A DNA stretch of 64,000 nucleotides from Citricoccus sp. SGAir0253 (lineage in GTDB: Bacteria; Actinomycetota; Actinomycetes; Actinomycetales; Micrococcaceae), in the NCBI RefSeq assembly GCF_005877055.1, contig NZ_CP039424.1:620001-684000 (forward strand), written 5' to 3'. Position numbers and translations under genes: made by a program. The notes below the pieces were generated by a model. It worked only from the letters and a program-made list of their open reading frames with translations, was not told where the DNA came from and ran no database searches. Below are positions 34,677 to 42,675 of the stretch, one piece after another (position 1 is the first letter of the stretch; each line of letters begins with the position of its first letter).

Positions 34677-35345
34677 ATGGGCCCCGCCCACCACACCCAC
34701 CCCACCGACCGGTCCGCCCGGACCGGCACCGCCGCCGCCGGCCGGCGGCCCGTCCCCACGCGCCGCAACTGGCGCGTGGTGGACATCGTCGTGGCCGCCG
34801 TCATCGCCGTGGCCAGCGGCGTCATCTTCTGGGCCTGGAACCTGGCCTACGCCGGGATCGGCGGCCTGTTCTTCGCCTTCCCGCCCTCGGCCGGGCTCGT
34901 GGCCGGCATGTGGCTGTTCCCGGCCGTGCTCGGCGGTCTCGTCATCCGCCGGCCCGGCGCGGCCCTGTTCACCGAGCTGGTGGCCGCGGCCGTCTCCGCC
35001 CTGCTGGGCTCCCAGTGGGGCCTGACCGTGCTGGCCTCCGGGCTGGTCCAGGGCCTCGGCGCCGAGCTGGTGCTGCTGGCCTTCCTGTACCGCCGCTTCA
35101 CCCTGCCCGTGGCGCTGCTCGCCGGCCTGGCCACGGGCGTGTTCGGCGGCGTCAACGACGCCTTCGTCCAGAACTGGTTCCCCGAGTACACCCTCGAGTG
35201 GAAGTGGATCTACGTCGCCTGCGTGGGCGTCTCCGGGCTGGTCATCGCGGGCCTGCTGTCCTGGCTCGCCACCCGGGCCCTCGCGGCCACCGGGGCGCTG
35301 TCCGCCCTGGCCTCCCGCGGGGCGCACCGGGAACCGGTGGCCTGA
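34677..35345 (+). CDS. ykoE: ECF transporter S component for a thiamine precursor (YkoE-like)
   Basis: 222 residues, about six helices after a basic N-terminus. LAYAGIGGLFFAFPPSAGLVAGMW and FGGVNDAFVQNWFP are typical of YkoE, the substrate-binding subunit for hydroxymethylpyrimidine or thiamine. It sits directly under a TPP riboswitch and is followed by a double ATPase and an EcfT-like gene, the YkoE-D-C arrangement. ATG after GAGGAGG. Confidence 0.92.
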   Translation: MGPAHHTHPTDRSARTGTAAAGRRPVPTRRNWRVVDIVVAAVIAVASGVIFWAWNLAYAGIGGLFFAFPPSAGLVAGMWLFPAVLGGLVIRRPGAALFTELVAAAVSALLGSQWGLTVLASGLVQGLGAELVLLAFLYRRFTLPVALLAGLATGVFGGVNDAFVQNWFPEYTLEWKWIYVACVGVSGLVIAGLLSWLATRALAATGALSALASRGAHREPVA

Positions 35346-35348
35346 TCC

Positions 35349-37088
35349 GTGCCCGAGGCAGTGCAGTCGCCGCCCGCGTCCCGGCGCCGGGCCCCGACGC
35401 CGGCCCCGCCCCTGGGGGACTCGCAGCTGCAGGGCTCGGCCGGCTCCCGGCCGGGCGCCGTCCGGGAGGGACGCGCGCCGGCCCGACCGGCGGGCGGCGC
35501 CACCATCACGGCCTCCGGCTGGGGCTGGCGGCACGCCGGCCGGGAGCGCGCCGCCGTCGCCGGCCTGGACCTCGTGGTGCCGGCCGGCCAGCGGGTGCTG
35601 CTGGCGGGGCCCTCCGGGGCCGGCAAGTCCACCCTCCTGTACGCCCTGGCCGGAGTGCTGGACCCCGCGGACGAGTCCGAGGAGACCGGCCGGCTGCTGC
35701 TGGACGGGGTGCCCACGCACGCGCTGCGGGGCCGCGCCGGGCTCGTGCAGCAGGACCCGGAGACGCAGGTCATCCTCTCCCGCGTGGGGGACGACGTGGC
35801 GTTCGGGGCCGAGAACCTGTGCGTGCCCCGGGAGGAGACGTGGGCGCGCGTGCGCCGCGCGCTGGACGCCGTGGGGCTCGGCGAGGCCGAGGGCATCTCG
35901 CTGTCCCGGGACACCGCCCGGCTCTCCGGCGGGCAGAAGCAGCGGATGGCGCTGGCCGGGATCCTGGCCATGCGCCCGCCGCTCGTGCTGCTCGACGAGC
36001 CGACCGCGAACCTGGACCCCGCCGGGGTGCTCGAGGTCCGCGACGCCGTGCTCGCCGTGGTCGAGGCCACGGGGGCCACGCTCGTGGTCGTGGAGCACCG
36101 GCTGGGCACGTGGGCCGAGCACGTGGACCGGTTGCTCGTCCTCGAGCCCGGCGGCGGGATCAGCCACGACGGGACCCCCGCGGAGCTGCTCGGCCCGGGC
36201 GCCGTGCGCGAGGAGCTGGCGGCCGCCGGCGTCTGGGTCCCGGGCGTGGTCCCCCAGCCGGTCCCCGCCCCGCCCTCCGCCATCGAGCGGTCGAATCCGC
36301 CCCGCCGAAGCCCCGTTCCGGGCCCGGACCGGGGCGGAATCGACCTGCAGGTGCCCGGTGGGGGGCTGCTGGCGGCGCGGGGACTGGCCGTGTCCCGCGA
36401 ACCGGTGCGCCCGGGATGGCGACGCCGGCTCGGCCCGCCGCCCGTCCCGGTCCAGCGAGACCTGGACCTCACCGTGGGACCCGGGGAGGCCGTCGTCGTG
36501 ACGGGGCCGAACGGGGCCGGGAAGTCCACCCTGCTGCTCACCCTCGCCGGGCTGCTGCCGGCCCACGGCGGCACCCTGCGCGCCGGGCCGGCGCTCAAGG
36601 GCGCCGACGGGGACCGGCTGCCGGACGACCCGGGCCGCTGGCGCGCCGCGGACCTGGTCAGCCGGATCGGCACGGTCTTCCAGGAGCCCGAGCACCAGTT
36701 CGTGGCCACCACTGTGCGGGAGGAGTTGGTGTTCGGCCCGCGGCACGCCCGCGACCCGCGGACCCGCCAGCGGCTGTTCACGGACGAGGAGGCCGCGGCC
36801 CGCGCCGACGAGCTGCTCGCGGTGCTGGGCCTGTCCGCCCTCGCCGACGTCAACCCCTTCACCCTCTCCGGCGGGGAGAAACGGCGGCTGTCCGTGGCCA
36901 CCGTGCTGGCCGCCGGCCCGCGCCTCGTCTTCCTCGACGAGCCGACGTTCGGCCAGGACGCCGTCACGTGGGCCGTGCTCACCGGGCTGCTGCGGCGGCT
37001 CGTGGCCGAGGGCCGCTCCGTGGTGGCCGTGACGCACGACGCCGACTTCGCCGCCGCGCTCGGCGCCCGGGTGGTGGAGCTGTCATGA
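35349..37088 (+). CDS. ykoD: ECF transporter ATPase with two fused ABC domains (YkoD-like)
   Basis: 579 residues. Domain 1 (about 40-290): Walker A GPSGAGKST, signature RLSGGQKQR, Walker B LVLLDEPTANLDP. Domain 2 (about 340-575): Walker A GPNGAGKST, signature FTLSGGEKRR, Walker B LVFLDEPTFGQD. It energises uptake through YkoC and YkoE. The GTG start is 3 nt after the ykoE stop with no clear RBS, so re-initiation is likely. Its stop overlaps ykoC. Confidence 0.93.
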   Translation: MPEAVQSPPASRRRAPTPAPPLGDSQLQGSAGSRPGAVREGRAPARPAGGATITASGWGWRHAGRERAAVAGLDLVVPAGQRVLLAGPSGAGKSTLLYALAGVLDPADESEETGRLLLDGVPTHALRGRAGLVQQDPETQVILSRVGDDVAFGAENLCVPREETWARVRRALDAVGLGEAEGISLSRDTARLSGGQKQRMALAGILAMRPPLVLLDEPTANLDPAGVLEVRDAVLAVVEATGATLVVVEHRLGTWAEHVDRLLVLEPGGGISHDGTPAELLGPGAVREELAAAGVWVPGVVPQPVPAPPSAIERSNPPRRSPVPGPDRGGIDLQVPGGGLLAARGLAVSREPVRPGWRRRLGPPPVPVQRDLDLTVGPGEAVVVTGPNGAGKSTLLLTLAGLLPAHGGTLRAGPALKGADGDRLPDDPGRWRAADLVSRIGTVFQEPEHQFVATTVREELVFGPRHARDPRTRQRLFTDEEAAARADELLAVLGLSALADVNPFTLSGGEKRRLSVATVLAAGPRLVFLDEPTFGQDAVTWAVLTGLLRRLVAEGRSVVAVTHDADFAAALGARVVELS

Positions 37089-37882
37089 CGGCGGCCGCCC
37101 CCTCCCGGCCGGTGGCCGTGTCCGTGTTCGAGCGGGCCAACCCGCTCGCCAAGCTGCTGGCCCTGCTGCCCGTCACCGTGGTGCTCGTGGCCTCGATGGA
37201 CTGGGTGTCCTCGGGCATCGTGCTCCTCGCCGCGGTGGCGCTGCTGCCGCTGTCCGGGATCCGCACCGGGGAGTTCCTGCGCCGGGCGTGGCTGCTCGTG
37301 GCGGCGGCCCTCGCCTCCGCCTGGGGCACCGCCCTCGTGGGGGAGGACTCCGGGCGGGTGCTGCTGGCCGCCGGGCCGCTGGACGTCACGGAGGGCTCCG
37401 TGCTCGCCGGGGCCGCCACGGGACTGCGCATCCTCGCCGTCGCGCTGCCCGGGGTCATGGTGTTCATCACCACCGACCCCACCGACCTGGCGGACGCGCT
37501 CGCCCAGCGCCTGCGTCTGCCCGCCCGGTTCGTCCTCGGCTCGCTCGCGGCCTTCCGCATGCTCGCGGTGCTCACGGACGAGTGGCGCACCCTGGGCCAG
37601 GCCCGGCGCGCGCGCGGCGTGGGCACCGGCGGGAACCCCGTCCGCCGGACCGCGTCCTGGCTCGGCCAGGCGTTCGGCCTGCTGGTCCAGGCCATCCGCC
37701 GGGCCACCCGGCTGGCGGTGACCATGGAGGCGCGCGGCTTCGGGGCCGGGGAGCGCACGTGGGCGCGCGAGTCCCGGTTCACGCCCCTGGACGGCGCGGT
37801 GGTGGCCGCCGGGTTCGCCCTCGCCGCGCTGGCCGCCGGGCTGGCCCTGGGCACCGGGGCGTGGAACCTCGTGTGGTCCTGA
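37085..37882 (+). CDS. ykoC: ECF transporter transmembrane (T) component (YkoC-like)
   Basis: 265 residues, about six helices. EcfT features: NPLAKLLALLPVTVVLV near the N-terminus, and the coupling-helix motifs QARRARGVG and AVTMEARGFGAG, whose Ala-Arg-Gly sequences contact the ATPases. Third gene of the TPP-riboswitch operon, overlapping ykoD by 4 nt. It ends 16 nt from the convergent pabC-like gene with no clear terminator. Confidence 0.93.
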   Translation: MTAAAPSRPVAVSVFERANPLAKLLALLPVTVVLVASMDWVSSGIVLLAAVALLPLSGIRTGEFLRRAWLLVAAALASAWGTALVGEDSGRVLLAAGPLDVTEGSVLAGAATGLRILAVALPGVMVFITTDPTDLADALAQRLRLPARFVLGSLAAFRMLAVLTDEWRTLGQARRARGVGTGGNPVRRTASWLGQAFGLLVQAIRRATRLAVTMEARGFGAGERTWARESRFTPLDGAVVAAGFALAALAAGLALGTGAWNLVWS

Positions 37883-37898
37883 CCCGGCCCGGGGCCGC

Positions 37899-39050
37899 TC
37901 AGCCGAGCGGGCCGTGCTGCCCGGGGGCCAGGTCCTCGGCGAGGAACGCCGTGAGCCGGTCGGTGAGCTCGGCGTCCACGCCGAGCGCCACCCCGTCCAG
38001 GCTCTTCACGGGTGCCACCCCGCGCACGGAGGACACGAGCCAGACCCCGTCCGCGTCGAGCAGGTCGGAGGGGACCAGCGGTCCGTAGCCGAGGTCCCAG
38101 CCGGCCGCCTGGGCGGCGGCGAAGATGGTGCCCTGGCTGGTGCCCGGCAGGATGCCGGAGCTGCGCAGCGGGGTGACCAGCTCCACGGTGGTGCCGCGGC
38201 CGCCCGCGGCCGGCACGCGCCGGGCCATCAGCACGGTGGAGGTGGGCCCCTCCAGGACCTTGCCGTCGGCGGACACGAAGATCACGTCGTCCGCGCCCTG
38301 GGCCGCCGCGTGGCGCATGGCGGCCATGTTCACCGCGTAGCTCAGCGTCTTGGCACCCAGCAGCAGCCACGGGGCGCGCTCGGCGGCGGCCGAGTCGAAG
38401 CCGCGGTCCAGCAGGAGCACGTCCAGCCCCTCCCGCCGGGTGGCGGCCAGGCCGGGGGAGACAGGGGAGACCAGCACCCAGTACGTCCCGGTGAGCCCCG
38501 CGGCGTCCGCGGCCCCCGGTCCGCCCGCGGTCGCGCCCGGCGCGGCCGCCGCCCCGGACCGGGCCGCGGCCGGGGAGGTGTGGTCCGTCAGCTCGCCGTC
38601 CGAACCGGTGTCCGCGGTGCCGTGCACGTAGTGGCCCCCGCCCGGGGCGCCCTCGGGACCGCGCGTGGCCACGAGCTTCACGACGGCGTCCCGGCCCGGG
38701 TTGCCGGCGGCGTAGGCCTCGAGCCCGGCCAGGGCGGCGCGCCGCCACGTGGAACCGGAGGGCACCGGCAGTTCCAGGGCCTCGGCCGAGGCCGCGAGCC
38801 GCTCCAGGTGCGAGTCCTCCTTGCGGATCCGGTGCCCGGACGGACCGGCGACGGCGGTCATGGTCTCGAAGATCCCGTCACCGCGGGTCAGGCCCTGGTC
38901 CGTGACGAGGACGGCCGGCTGCCGCGGATCGGCCACCCGGATCGCCGGTCCGGCGGGGGAGGGCTCGAGGAACACGACGACGGAGCCGCCGGCGGCGGGG
39001 ACGAAGGGGCCGCCGGGGGTGGCGCGGGAGGCTGCGGGTGCTTTCGTCAT
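37899..39050 (-). CDS. Aminotransferase class IV, probable 4-amino-4-deoxychorismate lyase
   Basis: 383 residues, longer than typical PabC (~270) owing to an Ala/Gly-rich insertion (about 130-185). PLP-fold features: VTDQGLTRGDGIFETM, the PLP lysine in LLLGAKTLSYAVNMAAMRHA, and DVIFVSADGKVLEGPTSTVL, then GILPGTSQGTIF. PabC splits aminodeoxychorismate to p-aminobenzoate for folate. A PabB fusion gene 5.4 kb away supports this, but a branched-chain or D-amino-acid aminotransferase cannot be excluded. TAGGCT lies 6 nt before the ATG (leaderless). Confidence 0.82.
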   Translation of the reverse strand: MTKAPAASRATPGGPFVPAAGGSVVVFLEPSPAGPAIRVADPRQPAVLVTDQGLTRGDGIFETMTAVAGPSGHRIRKEDSHLERLAASAEALELPVPSGSTWRRAALAGLEAYAAGNPGRDAVVKLVATRGPEGAPGGGHYVHGTADTGSDGELTDHTSPAAARSGAAAAPGATAGGPGAADAAGLTGTYWVLVSPVSPGLAATRREGLDVLLLDRGFDSAAAERAPWLLLGAKTLSYAVNMAAMRHAAAQGADDVIFVSADGKVLEGPTSTVLMARRVPAAGGRGTTVELVTPLRSSGILPGTSQGTIFAAAQAAGWDLGYGPLVPSDLLDADGVWLVSSVRGVAPVKSLDGVALGVDAELTDRLTAFLAEDLAPGQHGPLG

Positions 39051-39120
39051 GCCGCCAGCCTACGCACCCCTCCGGCGCCGCCGCGCACGCGGCGCGGGGC
39101 AGGTGCGCCCCCGCCCCGCG

Positions 39121-39184
39121 CCGGTCGTGCCCCGCCCCGGTCGTGCCCCGCCCCGGTCGTGCCCCGCCCCGGTCGTGCCCCGCC
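39121..39184. repeat. 16-bp tandem repeat, four exact copies
   Basis: CCGGTCGTGCCCCGCC at 39121, 39137, 39153 and 39169, in the 144-bp gap between the pabC-like start and the MMPL stop. Partial copies flank it. No coding role. Confidence 0.92.
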
Positions 39185-39194
39185 CCGGCCGCGC

Positions 39195-41930
39195 TCAGGC
39201 CCGGGCGGGCTCGGGCTCGGCCCGGTGGCGACCGGTGCCGCCGACCCCGCCGGCCCCCGCGCCGTACCCCGAGCCGGAGCCCGCCGCGGGACCGGACCGG
39301 CCGTCGTCGGGCCCGTGGCCGTGGTCCCGCTCGAGGGCGGCGCCCTCCACGTCCACGTTGGGCAGGATCCGGTCCAGCCAGCGCGGCAGCCACCACGCGG
39401 CCTCGCCGACGAGGTGCATGAGCGCGGGCATCAGCAGCAGGCGCACGAGCAGGGCGTCCAGCAGCACGCCGAAGGCCAGGCCAAAGCCGATCGGCCGGAT
39501 CATGGCGGACTCGGCGAAGACGAAGCCGCCGAACACGGAGATCATGATGATCGCCGCGGCCGCGACCACGGAGCGGCCGGCGCGCAGCCCCTCCACCACG
39601 GCCACGCGCGCCGGGGCGCCGTGGGCGTAGGCCTCGCGCATCCCCGAGGAGATGAACAGCTGGTAGTCCATCGCCAGGCCGAACAGCACGCCGACCATGA
39701 TCGTGGGCAGGAAGGCCAGGATCGGCCCGGGGGCGTGCACGCCGAACAGCCCGGACAGCCAGCCCCACTGGTAGATGGCCACCACGCCCCCCATGGCCGC
39801 GAACACGGACAGGATGAACCCGCCGGTGGCGATCAGCGGCACCACGAGCGAGCGGAACACCACGACCATGATGAGCAGGGACAGCCCGACGACGACGCCC
39901 AGGTAGACCGGCAGGGCGGCGGCGAGCTTGTCCGCCACGTCGAGGGAGCCGCTCGTCATGCCCGCCACGGCCAGGTCGGTGGCCCCGCCGGCGGGGTCGG
40001 TGGTGCGCAGCTCGTGCACGAGCTCCCCGGTGGAGACCGCGTTGGGGCCCTCGGCGGGGACCACCTGGAACATCATCATGGTGGAGTCCTCGTTGACGGC
40101 CGCGGGCACCACGACCTCGACGTGGTCCAGGCCCGCCAGCTGCTCGCCGACCGCCACCTGCGCGTCGCGCACCTCGCCCTCGTCCAGGCCCGCGGGCAGG
40201 TCCGCGGTGACCACGAGCGGTCCGTTGTAGCCCTCCCCGAAGGCCCGGCCGAGGGCCGTGTAGGACTGGTACGCCGCGCTGTCCTGCGGTTCCGAGGCGC
40301 CGTCCGGCAGGCCCAGGCGCAGCGAGAGGAAGGGCACGGCCACGAGGCCCAGCACGGCGGCCGTGGCCAGGGCGGTCACCACGGCGCGGCCGGTGGACAT
40401 CGGGGCCCGCCGGCCGGCGGAGCCGGCGGCGCGGGAGGCGAGCTGGCCGCCCGAGGCCACCTCGCGGCCGAGGTCCTCCTGGCGGCGCAGGCCGCGTTCC
40501 ACCGCCCGGGCCTCGAGGTCCCGGGCCAGCCGGGCGCGCTCGCCGCGGCCGAGGGCGCGGTGGCCGATCAGCCCCAGCAGGGCCGGGGTGAGGCTCACCG
40601 CGATCAGCACGGCCACGAGCACGCAGAACGCGCCCACCGTGCCCATCAGGCCCAGGAACGGGATGCCCGTGACGTTCAGGGCGGCCAGGGCGATGATGAC
40701 GGTCAGCCCCGCGAACACCACGGCGTTGCCGGAGGTGCCCGTCGCCAGGCCGATCGACTCGTGCAGCGGGGCGCCGTCCTTGAGCTGGCGGCGGTGCCGG
40801 TTGACGATGAACAGCGCGTAGTCGATGCCCACGGCCAGCCCGAGCATCAGGCCCAGCACGGGGGTCACCGAGAGCATCTCCACGGTGCCGGAGAACGCGA
40901 GCGAGGCGGTGGCGCCGATGCCCACGCCGATGAGCGCGGTGACGATCGGCAGCCCCGCCGTGACCAGGGTGCCGAGCATGACCACGAGCACCACGGCGGC
41001 CACCACGAGGCCGATCACCTCGCCGGGGCCCACGATGTCCGGGATGGTCTGGGACAGCGCGTTGGTGGGCAGGACCTCCACGCCGTCGATCGAGGCGCCC
41101 TCGAGCGTGGAGACGACGGCCTGCTGGATCTCCTCCGGCACCTCCGTGGAGGGCCGGTCGAACACCACGGTCCCGACGGCGGTGCTGCCGTCCTGCGCGA
41201 CGGTGCGGTAGTCCCCGGCGAGGGCGAGCAGCGCCTCGCCGCGGTCCAGGTCGGCGCGCCCGGACTCGGCGTCCCGCGCCCCCCGCTCCAGCTCGGCGCG
41301 CTGGGCCTCGAGCTGGGCCCGGCCCTCCTCGAGCTGCGCGCGGCCGGCGTCGAGCTGGGCCTGCTGGGCGTCGAGCGGGGCGGTGGCGGCCGGCGGTGCC
41401 CCGGCGGCCTCGGCCTGGGCGCGGGCGGCGTCCAGCTGCTCCTGGCCGGCCCGCAGCTCGGCCTCCGAGGCGTCCAGCCGGTCCTCGGCGGCGGCGATCT
41501 GCGCGCGGCCGGCGTCCAGGCGGTCCCGGCCCTCGGCGAGCTGCGCCCGCCCCTCCTCGAGCCGGGCCCGCTGGTCGGCGAGCTCCTGCTCGGTGGCGAA
41601 GGCGTCCACCACCGAGTCCACGCCGTCGAGGCCCTCGACCTCGGCGAGCAGGTCGGTGACCTGCCGGCGCTGCCCCTCGGCGAGGGCCGAGCCGTCCGTG
41701 GTGCGGAAGACCACGGCGCCGGAGCCGTGGGCGGCCTCGGGGAACTCCTCCTGCAGCCGGTCGGTGACCTGCGCGGTGGGGGTGCCCGGGATGGTGATGG
41801 TCGAGGTCAGGGCCCCGCCGAAGGCCGTGAAGGCGCCGACCGAGAGGGCCAGCACCGCCAGCCAGGAGACGATCGCGATCCACGGGCGCCGTGCCGAGGC
41901 GAATCCGAGGCGGTAGAGCAGTTCAGCCAT
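39195..41930 (-). CDS. MMPL-family RND exporter with a long periplasmic-side coiled coil
   Basis: 911 residues. Twelve helices in two halves, with MMPL features: SARRPWIAIVSWLAVLALSV, GLAVGIDYALFIVNRHRRQL and FGLAMDYQLFISSGMREAY. Between helix 1 and helix 2 (about 105-255) lies a repetitive amphipathic stretch built on RAQLEEGRAQLEAQRAEL-type units, a probable extended coiled coil outside the membrane. Such proteins export lipids or drugs using the proton gradient. ATG at 41930 after AAGGA. A TetR gene is divergent from it with a shared operator, suggesting inducible efflux. Confidence 0.92.
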   Translation of the reverse strand: MAELLYRLGFASARRPWIAIVSWLAVLALSVGAFTAFGGALTSTITIPGTPTAQVTDRLQEEFPEAAHGSGAVVFRTTDGSALAEGQRRQVTDLLAEVEGLDGVDSVVDAFATEQELADQRARLEEGRAQLAEGRDRLDAGRAQIAAAEDRLDASEAELRAGQEQLDAARAQAEAAGAPPAATAPLDAQQAQLDAGRAQLEEGRAQLEAQRAELERGARDAESGRADLDRGEALLALAGDYRTVAQDGSTAVGTVVFDRPSTEVPEEIQQAVVSTLEGASIDGVEVLPTNALSQTIPDIVGPGEVIGLVVAAVVLVVMLGTLVTAGLPIVTALIGVGIGATASLAFSGTVEMLSVTPVLGLMLGLAVGIDYALFIVNRHRRQLKDGAPLHESIGLATGTSGNAVVFAGLTVIIALAALNVTGIPFLGLMGTVGAFCVLVAVLIAVSLTPALLGLIGHRALGRGERARLARDLEARAVERGLRRQEDLGREVASGGQLASRAAGSAGRRAPMSTGRAVVTALATAAVLGLVAVPFLSLRLGLPDGASEPQDSAAYQSYTALGRAFGEGYNGPLVVTADLPAGLDEGEVRDAQVAVGEQLAGLDHVEVVVPAAVNEDSTMMMFQVVPAEGPNAVSTGELVHELRTTDPAGGATDLAVAGMTSGSLDVADKLAAALPVYLGVVVGLSLLIMVVVFRSLVVPLIATGGFILSVFAAMGGVVAIYQWGWLSGLFGVHAPGPILAFLPTIMVGVLFGLAMDYQLFISSGMREAYAHGAPARVAVVEGLRAGRSVVAAAAIIMISVFGGFVFAESAMIRPIGFGLAFGVLLDALLVRLLLMPALMHLVGEAAWWLPRWLDRILPNVDVEGAALERDHGHGPDDGRSGPAAGSGSGYGAGAGGVGGTGRHRAEPEPARA

Positions 41931-42015
41931 GAGCGGTCCTTCGGGAGGGGCGGGCGCAGGGGGGAGGGGCACACGGGGCCGGCGCCCCGGGCGGGGGCCG
42001 CAGGTCCTGCCGCCG

Positions 42016-42036
42016 AGTATAGTAGACGCAACGTCT
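42016..42036. promoter_or_regulatory. Divergent promoters and palindrome between MMPL and tetR genes
   Basis: AGACG-CAA-CGTCT (42024-42036) is a perfect inverted repeat, and AACG-TCT-CGTT (42030-42040) a second overlapping one. The plus-strand -10 TATAGT (42018-42023) abuts it; the minus-strand -10 TATACT (42021-42016) overlaps the plus one. A TetR dimer bound here would block both directions. Confidence 0.6.
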
Positions 42037-42066
42037 CGTTTCGGAGAAGATCGCAGGAGGAAGCCC

Positions 42067-42666
42067 GTGGGAGCACCGTCGCCGGGGGCCGCCGAGCAGC
42101 GCGGGCGTCCGCGCAGCCAGAGGGCCCGGGTGGCCGTGCTGACGGCCGCGGCCGAGCTGATGGTCTCCGGCGGCTTCGCGGACCTGACGGTCGAGGGCAT
42201 CGCCGCCGCCGCCGGGGTGGGCAAGCAGACCGTCTACCGCTGGTGGGGGTCCAAGGCGGACGTCGTGGTCGAGGCGGTCGCCGAGGGGTACCTCACGCTG
42301 CCGATCGTCTCCCTCGGGGACGCCGGCGACCTCCGGGCGGACCTGGCCGCCTGGCTGCGGGGCATCCGCTCCGCGATCGAGGAGGAGGACGCCGCCCGGC
42401 TGGTCGAGGCGATCATGTCCGCCCTCGCCTCGGCGGGGGAGACGTCCGAGGCCATCCACCAGTCCCTGATCCGGCCGATCATGGCCGAGATCGACTCCCG
42501 GTTCCGGGAGCACGACCGCGCCCACCCCGGGGCGTTGCCCGGGCCGCCGTCGTTCCTCGCCGAGACCGTGGGCGCCCACCTGCTGCTGCACGTGATGTTC
42601 GGCTGGCCCCTGGGCGAGGAGCGGATCGGGCAGCTGCTGGACCTCGTGGCCCCGGCCGCCCCGTAG
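42067..42666 (+). CDS. TetR-family transcriptional regulator
   Basis: 199 residues. HTH at about 20-65: RVAVLTAAAELMVSGGF, then VEGIAAAAGVGKQTVYRWWGSKADVV, the classic TetR recognition region. The C-terminal domain resembles TetR_C proteins with LAAWLRGIRSAIEEEDAARL. GTG start after AGGAGGA. Divergent from the MMPL exporter, so it is probably its local repressor; the ligand is unknown. Confidence 0.92.
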   Translation: MGAPSPGAAEQRGRPRSQRARVAVLTAAAELMVSGGFADLTVEGIAAAAGVGKQTVYRWWGSKADVVVEAVAEGYLTLPIVSLGDAGDLRADLAAWLRGIRSAIEEEDAARLVEAIMSALASAGETSEAIHQSLIRPIMAEIDSRFREHDRAHPGALPGPPSFLAETVGAHLLLHVMFGWPLGEERIGQLLDLVAPAAP

Positions 42667-42675
42667 GCTGGGAGG

